This document shows positions 1-8,481 of a stretch of 64,000 nucleotides of DNA, piece by piece (position 1 is the first letter of the stretch; every line of letters starts with the position of its first letter). The notes below the pieces were generated by a model, which saw only the letters and a list, made by a program, of their open reading frames with translations, did no database searches and was not told the DNA's origin. The position numbers and the translations under genes were made by a program. This DNA comes from Paenibacillus solani (GTDB lineage: Bacteria; Bacillota; Bacilli; Paenibacillales; Paenibacillaceae). Location: positions 1,213,683 through 1,277,682 of the forward strand of contig NZ_LIUT01000001.1 in assembly GCF_001277345.1 (NCBI RefSeq), given 5' to 3'.

Positions 1-102
1 TCTTGATAACCCGAGGGGATATGGAATACTGATGATTTTGTTTTTAAGTCTGTCTACTTGACAGGGGGCACTTCATTCCTTGCACGGTGGACGGTTTTCT
101 TG

Positions 103-435
103 TCAATGATATTTAGGTACATCTTCGGACGAATCCGATTTGCCTTTGTTTCCATCAATAACCTGAAACGGGTATTGCTTGCGCTTAGTGGTTGGCGTGC
201 TTTTCCGTACGGCCTGGTTCTTGGCTGCCAGCTTAGCGGCTGTTCGCTTGGACGGCTTCACCTTGGGCCGCTTGTTGAATCGGCGAGGCGGAAACTTGTA
301 GAGCACGTACACGACTGCAACTATAATCAGTGGAATCAGCAGCTGCATTCGAGAACCAGGGTCTAACAGGAGTGCCAGCAGTCCAAAGCCGCCTAACGAG
401 ACCGCCGTCCAAAAAATGATCGCATGCCTTCTCAT
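103..435 (-). CDS. small membrane protein, YqhP/SA1362-like
   Basis: A 110-residue protein with two adjacent hydrophobic segments (about residues 6-24 and 30-46) followed by a long, very basic, lysine/arginine-rich tail that should lie in the cytoplasm. The ATG is preceded by GAAAGGGTGA. It begins 7 bases after the yqhQ stop codon on the same strand, so the two are probably co-transcribed; in Bacillus yqhP and yqhQ are also paired. The assignment rests mostly on position and on the two-helix layout. No enzymatic motif is visible and the function is unknown. Confidence 0.7.
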   Translation of the reverse strand: MRRHAIIFWTAVSLGGFGLLALLLDPGSRMQLLIPLIIVAVVYVLYKFPPRRFNKRPKVKPSKRTAAKLAAKNQAVRKSTPTTKRKQYPFQVIDGNKGKSDSSEDVPKYH

Positions 436-441
436 CGATTA

Positions 442-1434
442 TCACCCTTTCGCGGGATCCAACACACTTCCTGTCACAGATTGGTGAACGGGAACATTCT
501 CGTATTGAGCATCTAACTCACGCATTCTGTTGAAGGACGCGATGGATACTTCGACTTGATCATCGGTAGGTTCCTTCGTTGTCAGAAGCTGCAGCCACAG
601 ACCGGGATAACCGAGAAAACGGAGAATCGGCAGGTCTCGCATGGCATTCGTAAGTTTCAGGAACTCGAAGGAAACACCAAGCACAACCGGTAGAAGTGCG
701 ATTCTTTGAATGACTCGCTGCGTCATGGTATCCCATGGCACTACGGAGTAGACGACAACGCCGAGGACGATGGTCAGCATCATAAAGCTGCTTCCACAGC
801 GGTAATGCAAGCGAGTATATTTCTGAACGTTCTTCACCGTTAGCTCTTCACCGGCTTCAAATGCGCTGATTACTTTGTGTTCCGCACCATGGTATTGGAA
901 TAGTCTTTTGATAACAGGTGTTTGGGAGATTGCCCATAAATACACAAGAAGCAGGATTAACTTAATGACACCTTCAATCAGGTTATGCAGAATGTAGTTA
1001 TCAAATGAACTGCCAAATAAGAAATTCTCTAGAAAAACAGGAACGAGTGTAAACAGCAGCTTGCCGAATACAAAGGAGAGCACGCTGACAGCGGCTACAC
1101 CAATGATCATGCTTAGACTCCAGCCTGAGTCTTCCTTCTCTTTCTGCTTCTCACGTTCTTCAGGCTCCAGAGTGTCGTCAGCGTATGCATCCGCCGAGTA
1201 ATTCAAATGTTTGGAACCTTTGATTGTAGAATCTATGAGACTGACGATGCCGCGAAGAAGCGGAATCTTCCGCAGTTTCCGAATCCATGCCTTGTCTTCG
1301 CGAGGCACCTCGAGAAACTTGATTTCATTATTCTTACGTCGCACGGCTGTCACATTCACATGCTTGCCGCCGAACATAACGCCTTCGATTACAGCTTGGC
1401 CTCCATAGCTGATCGGGGTTGACTTATCGGACAA
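442..1434 (-). CDS. yqhQ: DUF1385 membrane protein YqhQ
   Basis: Belongs to the DUF1385 family, recognisable by the N-terminal GGQAVIEGVMF motif, the YHGAEHK motif in the middle and the LGYPGLWLQ motif near the C terminus. Several membrane helices are evident between about residues 115 and 270. The biochemical role is not established; the His-rich YHGAEHK motif suggests a metal site. A TTG at 1434 is preferred as start because GGGAGGGTGA lies 5-9 bases upstream of it; an ATG at 1455 is in frame but has no ribosome site. Divergent from yqhR and upstream of the YqhP-like gene. Confidence 0.9.
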   Translation of the reverse strand: MSDKSTPISYGGQAVIEGVMFGGKHVNVTAVRRKNNEIKFLEVPREDKAWIRKLRKIPLLRGIVSLIDSTIKGSKHLNYSADAYADDTLEPEEREKQKEKEDSGWSLSMIIGVAAVSVLSFVFGKLLFTLVPVFLENFLFGSSFDNYILHNLIEGVIKLILLLVYLWAISQTPVIKRLFQYHGAEHKVISAFEAGEELTVKNVQKYTRLHYRCGSSFMMLTIVLGVVVYSVVPWDTMTQRVIQRIALLPVVLGVSFEFLKLTNAMRDLPILRFLGYPGLWLQLLTTKEPTDDQVEVSIASFNRMRELDAQYENVPVHQSVTGSVLDPAKG

Positions 1435-1597
1435 CCAGCTCACCCTCCCTGACATGTTATTCGTTCTATTAACTATTGTATCGAATTTTGATCGTAATTT
1501 CTAGTTGGATTAGCTCAGCCGAAGCGGAGCATACTACTTTGGGATAAGAACAAAAAATATGTCGTTCTTTGATATGCCTAGAGAGGGGAATCCATAG

Positions 1598-2095
1598 ATG
1601 CATGAACATCAATTCCGTAAGGAGAATCAAATCACCAATCCTATCTTGTTCGCCTTAGAGCTGGGCTATTACGCAGGATTAATCTGGGGTGCCGTGCTCT
1701 GGCTGTTTTACTGGTTGAAATTTACGAGAGTGCTGCCCGGTTTCTTGCTGGAGCCATTCTTTAAACATGACTTCCTTGTGACCGCGGCTGGGCAAATTGC
1801 CGGTTGGCTATCCTTTATCGCTTTTTCTGTTATTGCCTCGCTTCTCTATGTCATCCTGTTCAGGAAGCTCAAAGGGCCCTGGCCTGGCATCATTTACGGA
1901 ATCGTATGGTGGGTGGTGCTGTTTGTAGCGCTGAATCCCTGGCTTCGCTTAACGGAACCTGTGAAGAAGCTGCCTTGGGATACGAATATATCCGAGTTTT
2001 GCATTTTTATATTGTGGGGGTTATTTATCGGATATACCGCTGCGCAGGAATTTACAGACGAAAAACTGCGAGAACCCAAGAAGGTAATTGGTTAA
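1598..2095 (+). CDS. yqhR: conserved membrane protein YqhR
   Basis: A 165-residue integral membrane protein with four hydrophobic stretches (about residues 22-42, 62-86, 95-112 and 130-148), matching the size and position of the YqhR family between yqhQ and aroQ. The ATG has an AGAGAGGGG ribosome site. Function unknown. It is divergent from yqhQ; the shared 160-base intergenic region contains CATACTA at 1530-1536, which resembles a forespore sigma factor -10 element, but no convincing -35 accompanies it. A repeat element begins 7 bases after the stop codon. Confidence 0.8.
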   Translation: MHEHQFRKENQITNPILFALELGYYAGLIWGAVLWLFYWLKFTRVLPGFLLEPFFKHDFLVTAAGQIAGWLSFIAFSVIASLLYVILFRKLKGPWPGIIYGIVWWVVLFVALNPWLRLTEPVKKLPWDTNISEFCIFILWGLFIGYTAAQEFTDEKLREPKKVIG

Positions 2096-2101
2096 AGTGC
2101 A

Positions 2102-2494
2102 TGTTCAAAAAGGTCGATTTTCAGCACCGAAGCTTATGCTTCCGAAGTGCGTTTTTTCAAAACGCTTTAGGTTAGATGAAGCTAGGGATTGAGGAGCGGA
2201 GCTACAGGTTTTCGCAGAAAAGGCCTTCGAAAGCATTTGCTGTTTTGGGTACGTGAGCACCTGAAATGTTTCCGCAGGAAACATACTTCGAAAGCATCTG
2301 CTTAGGCCCGGCTGAATTCAAGATTCGATGGCGAGTTGCTTCCTGATTCGCTTCGTGTTAGATATAGGATTTATAAGTTATCAACGGAGTTGATGAAATT
2401 CTATATCGCAAGAAAACCTACTTCCGAATCGCGGTCGCTCAGCCTTTGAATTTGCCTCGATTGGTTTTCTTATCAAAAGCGGACTTTTTGAACA
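2102..2494. repeat. MITE-like intergenic repeat element
   Basis: The 470-base gap between yqhR and aroQ holds no plausible gene. It is bounded by an 11-base terminal inverted repeat, TGTTCAAAAAG at 2102-2112 and its complement at 2484-2494; pairing continues imperfectly inward. Inside are a near-identical direct repeat (CTTCGAAAGCATTTGCT at 2225-2241 and the same with one change at 2286-2302) and a nested palindrome at 2361-2407 whose outer arms are GATATAG/CTATATC and inner arms ATCAAC/GTTGAT. No transposase is encoded. The layout is that of a non-autonomous, structured intergenic repeat. Copy number cannot be judged from one window; a one-mismatch copy of the terminus (TGTTCAATAAG) occurs near 4255. 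Confidence 0.55.
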
Positions 2495-2580
2495 ACCTCT
2501 TAAAGAAGAAAAACTTCTCAATCCTACATCGCCTATGGTAAAATAGCTTTTGGTTATTTGACGAAAAGGTGGGGAGCCCT

Positions 2581-3027
2581 ATGAAAACCATATGGGTGAT
2601 CAACGGACCGAACTTAAACCTGCTCGGCTTCCGTGAACCGGGTATTTATGGTTCACTCAGTTTGCAGGCGATCGAAGAGCAATTGCGTAAACAGGCGGAT
2701 ATCGCCGGTATCCGTATTTCCTTCTATCAGTCCAATCATGAGGGTGCTATCATTGATCGTATCCACGAAGCGATTGGACAGGCGGATGGCATACTTCTCA
2801 ATCCGGGAGCACTGACCCATTACAGCTACGCAATACGTGATGCCATCAGCTCTGCCCGAATTCCGACAGTGGAAGTTCACTTGTCGAACATTCATGCCCG
2901 AGAGGAATTCCGCCATACATCCGTTATAGCACCGGTTGCAGCCGGTCAGATTGCCGGTTTTGGCGCAGCGAGTTACACATTGGGTCTGTCGGCCCTATTG
3001 CAAGTCCTGGATAACCAAGAAGGGTAG
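2581..3027 (+). CDS. aroQ: type II 3-dehydroquinate dehydratase
   Basis: Converts 3-dehydroquinate to 3-dehydroshikimate in the shikimate pathway (cytoplasmic, dodecameric in the family). The type II signature is clear: [17 protein letters not shown] at the N terminus with the catalytic tyrosine, the FYQSNHEG segment, [16 protein letters not shown], and the substrate-binding [15 protein letters not shown] loop. The 148-residue length is normal. The ATG at 2581 is chosen because AAGGTGGGG lies 7 bases upstream; an in-frame GTG at 2569 lies within that ribosome site. It stands where yqhS (aroQ) sits in Bacillus, upstream of the Xaa-Pro peptidase and efp. Confidence 0.96.
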   Translation: MKTIWVINGPNLNLLGFREPGIYGSLSLQAIEEQLRKQADIAGIRISFYQSNHEGAIIDRIHEAIGQADGILLNPGALTHYSYAIRDAISSARIPTVEVHLSNIHAREEFRHTSVIAPVAAGQIAGFGAASYTLGLSALLQVLDNQEG

Positions 3028-3180
3028 TTATTTTTCTGTATAGTAATTGCTTGCCCTCCTATGGGACAGCTGCTATTGCAGAAAATGTTCGCAAACCCTG
3101 TCTGGCAAATCCGAACATTATCGAAGACGTCTTTTGCCGGTTTTATGCTGGCATGAGAGAAGGGCGAGGAGAGGGTAAGA

Positions 3181-4251
3181 ATGGGCAACAAACGAGTCGT
3201 TAAACTACGCGAGAAACTCCAGACCAAAGGTTTGTCGGCCTTTCTGGTGGCAAGCCCGATTAACCGCAGATATTTATCAGGCTTTACTGGCTCCGCCGGA
3301 TATGTTCTGGTTACGAACAATGAGAACTATCTGCTGACAGATTTCCGTTATATGACGCAAGCTCCGCAGCAAGCAGCCGGATTTAAAGTGGTTGAGCATG
3401 GTGCGAACGTCATGGAGACCGTTAAAGAACTGCTCGCTTCCGAAGGGATTACATCGCTTGGATTCGAACAGGATCATGTTACATACGGCGTGTTTTCCGC
3501 TTATTCGGAACAACTGGCGCCAGTCAGCCTGGTTCCGGTATCTGGGATGGTTGAGGAACTGCGAATATTCAAGGATGCTGAGGAATTGAAAATCATGCAG
3601 CGGGCTGCTGATTTGGCCGACCAGACATTCAGCCATATACTGACGATTCTGGCTTCTGGCAAAACAGAGCGTGAGATCGATCTGGAGATGGAAATGTTTA
3701 TGCGTACGAATGGCGCTACATCCTCTTCCTTTGATACGATCGTAGCTTCGGGAGAACGTTCGGCGCTTCCGCACGGCGTGGCCAGCGAGCGCGTGATTCA
3801 AGGGAACGAATTCGTAACGTTTGATTTCGGTGCGCTGCTGGATGGATACTGCTCCGATCTGACGAGAACAGTCGCCCTTGGTAACCCAGATTCTAAACTG
3901 AAAGAAATTTACGATATTGTGCTGGAAGCGCAGCTTCACGCACTGGATCATATCAAGCCTGGTATGACGGGACGCGAGGCAGACGCATTAACGCGCGATA
4001 TTATTTCACGTTACGGATACGGGGAATATTTTGGTCACAGCACAGGGCATGGTCTAGGTATGGAAGTTCATGAATCTCCGCGACTGTCCAAGCTGAGTGA
4101 TGATGTGCTGCAGCCGGGTATGGTGGTCACCGTAGAGCCGGGGATTTACTTGCCGGGTCTTGGCGGTGTCCGCATCGAAGATGATATTGTAATCACAGAA
4201 ACGGGTATTCACATATTAACAAGTTCGTCGAAGGATTATACCGTGCTTTAA
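3181..4251 (+). CDS. yqhT: M24 family Xaa-Pro aminopeptidase-like
   Basis: A 356-residue M24B metallopeptidase (pita-bread fold), predicted to remove N-terminal residues preceding proline. An N-terminal creatinase-like domain occupies about residues 1-130. The dinuclear metal ligands are visible in order: the aspartates of TFDFGALLDGYCSDLTRT, the histidine of GHSTGHGLG, and the glutamates of TVEPGIYLPG and GVRIEDD. The ATG follows GAGGAGAGGG. Same gene order as Bacillus (aroQ-yqhT-efp). The 150-base gap from aroQ contains an inverted repeat at 3084-3119, reported as a finding. Confidence 0.94.
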   Translation: MGNKRVVKLREKLQTKGLSAFLVASPINRRYLSGFTGSAGYVLVTNNENYLLTDFRYMTQAPQQAAGFKVVEHGANVMETVKELLASEGITSLGFEQDHVTYGVFSAYSEQLAPVSLVPVSGMVEELRIFKDAEELKIMQRAADLADQTFSHILTILASGKTEREIDLEMEMFMRTNGATSSSFDTIVASGERSALPHGVASERVIQGNEFVTFDFGALLDGYCSDLTRTVALGNPDSKLKEIYDIVLEAQLHALDHIKPGMTGREADALTRDIISRYGYGEYFGHSTGHGLGMEVHESPRLSKLSDDVLQPGMVVTVEPGIYLPGLGGVRIEDDIVITETGIHILTSSSKDYTVL

Positions 4252-4280
4252 GAGTTGTTCAATAAGTAGAATCTTTGAGC

Positions 4281-4310
4281 TTGTACTTCAAGAACGTTGT
4301 GTACTATATT
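4281..4310 (+). promoter_or_regulatory. possible sigma-A promoter of efp
   Basis: TTGTAC at 4281-4286 and TATATT at 4305-4310 are 18 bases apart and lie about 30 bases upstream of the efp start. The motif is an acceptable but not strong sigma-A match. Confidence 0.4.
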
Positions 4311-4341
4311 AATTAGACCGTAACCTTAGGAGGGAATCTTA

Positions 4342-4899
4342 GTGATTTCAGTTAACGATTTTAAAACAGGTTTGACCGTAGAAGTGGATGGCGATATTTT
4401 TACCGTTTTGGATTTCCAGCATGTAAAGCCAGGTAAAGGTGCTGCTTTTGTCCGTTCGAAGCTCAAAAACCTTCGCAATGGCAATACCGTTGAGAAAACT
4501 TTCCGCGCAGGCGAAACGATCGGCCGTGCCATCATCGAAAACCGTGGCGTTCAGTATCTCTATGCTAGCGGGCAAGAGCATGTATTCATGGATAATGAAA
4601 CCTATGATCAGTTTAGCCTGACCAGCGAACAGCTGGAATGGGAGCTTAACTTTTTGAGAGAAAACATGAATGTGCACATCATCAGCTACCAAGGGGAAAT
4701 CCTCGGGATTAACCTGCCGAACAGCGTTGAGTTGAAAGTAGTTGAAACGGAGCCAGGCATTAAAGGCAATACGGCTACAGGGGCAACCAAGAACGCGAAA
4801 TTGGAAACCGGCCTGAATGTGCAGGTTCCACTGTTCATTAACGAAGATGATGTACTTCTAATCGATACCCGCGAAGGTAAATATATCTCCCGTGCATAG
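4342..4899 (+). CDS. efp: translation elongation factor P
   Basis: EF-P relieves ribosomes stalled at polyproline stretches by entering between the P and E sites. All three beta-barrel domains are present in 185 residues, the usual length. The tip of domain I reads [10 protein letters not shown], with lysine 32 at the position post-translationally modified in Bacillus (a 5-aminopentanol group in that genus). Domain III carries the [19 protein letters not shown] signature. The start is GTG at 4342, preceded by TTAGGAGGG. It lies downstream of the peptidase and is followed by a terminator. Confidence 0.98.
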   Translation: MISVNDFKTGLTVEVDGDIFTVLDFQHVKPGKGAAFVRSKLKNLRNGNTVEKTFRAGETIGRAIIENRGVQYLYASGQEHVFMDNETYDQFSLTSEQLEWELNFLRENMNVHIISYQGEILGINLPNSVELKVVETEPGIKGNTATGATKNAKLETGLNVQVPLFINEDDVLLIDTREGKYISRA

Positions 4900-4960
4900 T
4901 AGTATGCATGCGGGCGCCTTCACCTATTGACAGGCTGCCTTTATCTTCAGAAGCAACATG

Positions 4961-4990
4961 ACTCCTGTACAATTGTACGGGAGTTTTTTG
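4961..4990 (+). terminator. intrinsic terminator after efp
   Basis: ACTCCTGTACAA pairs with TTGTACGGGAGT (one wobble pair), followed immediately by a run of six T. Confidence 0.85.
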
Positions 4991-5040
4991 CGATGAACGG
5001 GCTTTTTTGCTCATATCATGCCCTTTTGCTCTGAAAAGCC

Positions 5041-5071
5041 TTGACGGGGTGACTCTCTTTCGTATTATACT
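5041..5071 (+). promoter_or_regulatory. candidate sigma-A promoter of lysC
   Basis: TTGACG at 5041-5046 is followed by TATTAT at 5063-5068 (16-base spacer), overlapping TATACT at 5066-5071. The leader to the lysC start is only about 60 bases, too short for the lysine riboswitch that precedes lysC in Bacillus subtilis. Confidence 0.6.
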
Positions 5072-5136
5072 GTTTTAAAGTGAGAAACCATCTGAGTACT
5101 GTTACATATTGATATTAGTGGGGAGTGAAAGAAGCA

Positions 5137-6390
5137 TTGTCATTGTACGTCATGAAATTCGGAGGCAGCTCTGTAGGGGATACAGAACGCATGAAACGCG
5201 TTGCCAGAAGAATTGTGGAGAAGCAAGATGAAGGCCATCAATGTGTAGTCGTTGTATCTGCTATGGGGGATACGACAGACGATTTAATTGATCAGGCTAA
5301 ACTGTTGAACGAGAATCCACCGGCACGGGAAATGGATATGCTGATGACCACAGGAGAGCAGATATCAATCTCGCTGTTATCGATGGCTATTCATGGCTTG
5401 GGGCGTAAAGCGATGTCGTTTACCGGCTGGCAGGCGGGATTCCGCACCGAAGCCGTCCATGGCAAAGCCCGTATAAATGATATTAAGCCAGAGCGCGTGC
5501 ACAAAGCGCTGGCTGAAGGGAATATCGTTATCGTTGCTGGATTCCAGGGAATGTCTGAAGATGGAGAAATTACTACGCTAGGACGTGGGGGATCAGATAC
5601 CACTGCGGTGGCTCTTGCCGCTGCAATTCAAGCGGATGTATGCGAAATATATACCGACGTGGACGGCATTTACTCGACCGATCCACGGGTTGTCAAATGT
5701 GCGCGCAAGCTAAAAGAGATTTCCTATGACGAGATGCTGGAGCTTGCCAATCTTGGTGCAGCTGTTCTTCACCCGCGTGCGGTTGAGTATGCCAAGCATA
5801 ATCAAGTGAAGCTTGTCGTCAGATCCAGCTTTAATCATAACGAGGGTACGGTTGTTAAGGAGGAAGCAAGCATGGAACAAGGTGTGGTTGTCAGCGGAAT
5901 TGCATTTGATAAGAACGTGGCAAGGATTAGTATTCTGGGTGTTTCCGATACACCGGGTGTGCTTGCACAAGTGTTCGGCGAACTTGCCAAAGCAGAGATT
6001 GACGTTGATATTATCGTTCAGAGCGGCGTACAGAATGGTGAAGCGGATTTCTCCTTTACCATTTCTTTGGCGGACACGGAGCGTGCATTGTCGGTCATTG
6101 ACCGCATTCGCAGCGAAATTCCGTACCGTGATGTAACCTCGGAAGATAATCTTGTGAAAGTATCGATTGTCGGAGCCGGTATGGTCAGTCACCCTGGTGT
6201 CGCTGCCAAAATGTTTGATGTGATTTCCAGAGAGGGAGTCAGCATTAAAATGGTCAGCACATCTGAGATCAAAGTATCCTGTGTTATTGAAGGAAGCAAT
6301 CTGGAAGGAGTCGTACAAGCGCTTCACACTGCGTACGGCCTCGATACAGATCAGCAGGCTTTGGTCGGAGGACCGCAGGTTCGGCGGTAA
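5137..6390 (+). CDS. lysC: aspartate kinase
   Basis: Phosphorylates L-aspartate, the first step towards lysine, diaminopimelate, threonine and methionine. The kinase domain (about residues 1-240) begins with YVMKFGGSSVGD and contains TTGEQISI and GRGGSDTTAVALAA; two ACT domains follow (ISILGVSDTPGVLAQVF and VSIVGAGMVSHPGVAAKMF). Start choice is open: TTG at 5137 has GGGGAG 11 bases upstream and gives 417 residues, whereas GTG at 5125 overlaps that ribosome site. Length and the internal start at 5872 match the alpha2-beta2 aspartokinase II type. No riboswitch precedes it, so control is probably by feedback through the ACT domains. Confidence 0.95.
   Translation: MSLYVMKFGGSSVGDTERMKRVARRIVEKQDEGHQCVVVVSAMGDTTDDLIDQAKLLNENPPAREMDMLMTTGEQISISLLSMAIHGLGRKAMSFTGWQAGFRTEAVHGKARINDIKPERVHKALAEGNIVIVAGFQGMSEDGEITTLGRGGSDTTAVALAAAIQADVCEIYTDVDGIYSTDPRVVKCARKLKEISYDEMLELANLGAAVLHPRAVEYAKHNQVKLVVRSSFNHNEGTVVKEEASMEQGVVVSGIAFDKNVARISILGVSDTPGVLAQVFGELAKAEIDVDIIVQSGVQNGEADFSFTISLADTERALSVIDRIRSEIPYRDVTSEDNLVKVSIVGAGMVSHPGVAAKMFDVISREGVSIKMVSTSEIKVSCVIEGSNLEGVVQALHTAYGLDTDQQALVGGPQVRR
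5872..6390 (+). other. lysC: internal in-frame start: aspartokinase beta subunit
   Basis: Inside lysC an in-frame ATG at 5872 is preceded by AAGGAGGA at 5857-5864, a near-perfect ribosome site at ideal spacing. Translation from it yields 172 residues consisting of the two regulatory ACT domains. Bacillus subtilis aspartokinase II makes its beta subunit in exactly this way from the same gene. This is one gene with two nested products. Confidence 0.75.
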
Positions 6391-6435
6391 ATAAAGCCTT
6401 ATTGAAAAACTGTAATTATCTATCTTAATAGACTA

Positions 6436-6465
6436 AATCCCGGTCGATAATGACCGGGATTTTTT
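6436..6465 (+). terminator. intrinsic terminator after lysC
   Basis: AATCCCGGTC and GACCGGGATT form a perfect 10-base stem with a 6-base loop, followed by T residues. Confidence 0.9.
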
Positions 6466-6587
6466 GCGTTGTCAGAAGCATATACATTCGTTTCTATGAA
6501 ATTACAAAAAATAGAGATAAAACGAGAGTTCTCCGCATAATTTTAATCATCACAGATGTGAAGAAGGTAGAAGGAGGACAATATCGC

Positions 6588-6854
6588 ATGTTGGACAAGT
6601 TTGTCGCTAGCATGGCAACGCTTCGCTTTTTCTCCGGAGGGCTCGAGATCGTGGCGGCTATTATCATGCTTCGTCTGAACCAGGTGGATAAAGCGCTGGC
6701 CGTAAATTCTGCATTGGCTTTCATGGGCCCGCTGATTCTCATCGTAACAACCACGATCGGTCTTGTGGGGATGGCAGATAAATTGTCTTGGGGGAAGATT
6801 GGGTGGATATTATGCGGGGTCTCCTGTCTCTTATACGGGGTTTTAAAAAGATGA
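6588..6854 (+). CDS. yqhV: YqhV family small membrane protein
   Basis: An 88-residue protein with three hydrophobic segments, of the size and position (directly upstream of spoIIIAA) of Bacillus YqhV (DUF2619). The ATG at 6588 is chosen because AGAAGGAGGAC precedes it; the open frame extends further upstream through the lysC terminator but that part has no start signal. It has no known function. It lies upstream of the sigma-E promoter of spoIIIA, so it is probably transcribed separately. Confidence 0.85.
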   Translation: MLDKFVASMATLRFFSGGLEIVAAIIMLRLNQVDKALAVNSALAFMGPLILIVTTTIGLVGMADKLSWGKIGWILCGVSCLLYGVLKR

Positions 6855-6864
6855 TAGATTCGCT

Positions 6865-6893
6865 GCATATTTCCCCGGTACAAGCATACACAT
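6865..6893 (+). promoter_or_regulatory. sigma-E promoter of the spoIIIA operon
   Basis: GCATATT at 6865-6871 matches the sigma-E -35 consensus in full; after 13 bases comes CATACACA at 6885-6892, one base off the -10 consensus CATACACT. Placement about 60 bases upstream of spoIIIAA fits mother-cell expression known for this operon. Confidence 0.85.
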
Positions 6894-6955
6894 GGGATAA
6901 GAAGTTCTCTTATTAGAAGATGATCAAAAAAAGGACAACTCTGGGGGAAATTGAT

Positions 6956-7954
6956 ATGACACTGAATTGGTTAGAGCTGTTTCCCGAAACCGTGAAACGA
7001 ATGCTGCACAATTTATCGAATGAGCTTCTTGATCATGTGGAGGAGGTGCGGATCCGGGAGGGTCGTCCGCTTGAGATCAATTCAGCGGGCAGGCATCATT
7101 TTCTGGACCGTCAAGGCGGGCTTACTTTACGGCCTGAGGAAGCATATATTCCGACGCGCGAGGATACCCATAGGCTGCTCGATTTGATCAGCAATCACTC
7201 CCTCTACACGATGGAAGAAGAACTGCGCAAAGGCTTTATAACGATACCGGGTGGCCATCGTGTCGGGCTTACCGGCCGGACGGTGCTCAGCGGGGGGAAA
7301 GTGGAGCATATTCGGGATATCAGCGGTTTTAATGTCCGGATCGCCAAGGAGATTCAAGGAGCGGCGGATGATATGCTTCCGCATTTGCTTGATCGAAAAC
7401 AAAAACGGGTGATGCACTCACTGATTCTATCACCTCCACAACATGGAAAAACCACACTGCTAAGAGATCTGGCACGACAAATTAGCTACGGGAAGTGGGG
7501 GAACTCGGCCTTGCATTGGCCGGGCATGAAGGTTGGAATTGTTGACGAGCGATCTGAGATTGCCGGTTGTTTGCGCGGAGTACCCGGCTTCGATGTTGGT
7601 CCTCGCACCGATGTGCTTGATGGTTGTCCGAAAGCCGAAGGAATGATGATGATGATCAGGTCCATGTCCCCGGATGTTCTGATTGTGGACGAGATCGGCA
7701 GGCCTGAGGATGCAGAGGCTGTCATCGAGGCGCTGCATGCAGGCATCAGTGTGATTGCCACCGCACACGGCTCATCCGTACAGGATATGCGGGTCCGCCC
7801 AGCGCTCTTTGGACTGCTGGAAAATCGGTTGTTTGAGATGTACGCGGTTCTGAATAGAAATGGAGAGCACAGATCTTACAAGCTGTACGACGGAGGTCAA
7901 CGGGCCCTTCAAACGACAATGAGCCGTTCACCGGGTGGTGACGCCCATGCTTAA
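6956..7954 (+). CDS. spoIIIAA: stage III sporulation protein AA (ATPase)
   Basis: Cytoplasmic secretion-type ATPase of the SpoIIIA-SpoIIQ channel that links mother cell and forespore and is needed for sigma-G activity. Walker A is PPQHGKTTLLRDLAR, Walker B is PDVLIVDEIG, and the DERSEIAG segment typical of this protein is present. At 332 residues it is slightly longer than the Bacillus protein. ATG at 6956 is preferred (GGGGGA seven bases upstream) over an in-frame ATG at 6920. First gene of an eight-gene operon with short gaps and overlaps. Confidence 0.97.
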   Translation: MTLNWLELFPETVKRMLHNLSNELLDHVEEVRIREGRPLEINSAGRHHFLDRQGGLTLRPEEAYIPTREDTHRLLDLISNHSLYTMEEELRKGFITIPGGHRVGLTGRTVLSGGKVEHIRDISGFNVRIAKEIQGAADDMLPHLLDRKQKRVMHSLILSPPQHGKTTLLRDLARQISYGKWGNSALHWPGMKVGIVDERSEIAGCLRGVPGFDVGPRTDVLDGCPKAEGMMMMIRSMSPDVLIVDEIGRPEDAEAVIEALHAGISVIATAHGSSVQDMRVRPALFGLLENRLFEMYAVLNRNGEHRSYKLYDGGQRALQTTMSRSPGGDAHA

Positions 7955-8465
7955 ACTGGTGGGGGCTGTACTCGTGCTAGGAGCAGGTACGCTAGCGGGT
8001 TTTTTTCAGGCCCAGCAATTTGCAGCCAGACCGAGGCAGCTGCGAGAATTGATTCTCGCTTTGCAGCGGTTGGAGACGGAGATCAGTTATGGATTAACGC
8101 CCCTTCCTGATGCGCTGGAGCGAATCAGTGCTTCCCTCCGCGAACCGCTCAAGTCATTGTTCGGCTCAGCGGCACTCTACATGAGACCGGACTACGGTTT
8201 ATCGGCACAGGACAGCATCCGCAAGGCGCTGGGTGAATATTGGAGGCGAACGTCTATGAGAAGTGCCGAGCGTGAAGTGTTAGAGCAGCTAAGCAGCGTA
8301 CTTGGCACCAGTGACAGGCAGGACCAGATCAAACATATCGCATTGGCCGCCCTCCAGCTCAAGCATGAAGAAGCGGCGGCGAGGGATGACCAGGTCAAAT
8401 ATGAAAAGATGAGCAAAAGTCTGGGGCTGCTCATTGGAGCATTGATCGTCATTTTGATCTTTTAG
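7947..8465 (+). CDS. spoIIIAB: stage III sporulation protein AB
   Basis: A 172-residue membrane-anchored protein of the SpoIIIA complex, structurally related to GspF-type secretion proteins. It has an N-terminal hydrophobic helix, a helical central region (ARPRQLRELILALQRLETEISYG is the family hallmark, shown here only in part by RQLRELILALQRLE) and a C-terminal helix LGLLIGALIVILIF. The ATG at 7947 with GGGTGGTGA upstream overlaps the end of spoIIIAA by 8 bases, implying translational coupling; in-frame GTGs at 7935 and 7938 are less likely. Confidence 0.95.
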   Translation: MLKLVGAVLVLGAGTLAGFFQAQQFAARPRQLRELILALQRLETEISYGLTPLPDALERISASLREPLKSLFGSAALYMRPDYGLSAQDSIRKALGEYWRRTSMRSAEREVLEQLSSVLGTSDRQDQIKHIALAALQLKHEEAAARDDQVKYEKMSKSLGLLIGALIVILIF

Positions 8466-8481
8466 CGAGGTGCCAAGGGAA

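Noticed and set aside
58-366. 102-codon plus-strand frame at the left end
   Set aside because: Antisense to the YqhP-like gene and without a ribosome site; positions 1-102 show no supported feature.
1530-1536. CATACTA as a sigma-G -10 before yqhR
   Set aside because: No acceptable -35 at 17-18 bases upstream; yqhR is not known as a forespore gene.
5041-5136. Lysine riboswitch before lysC
   Set aside because: The leader is only about 60 bases and holds none of the L-box conserved segments; the lysA leader is likewise too short.
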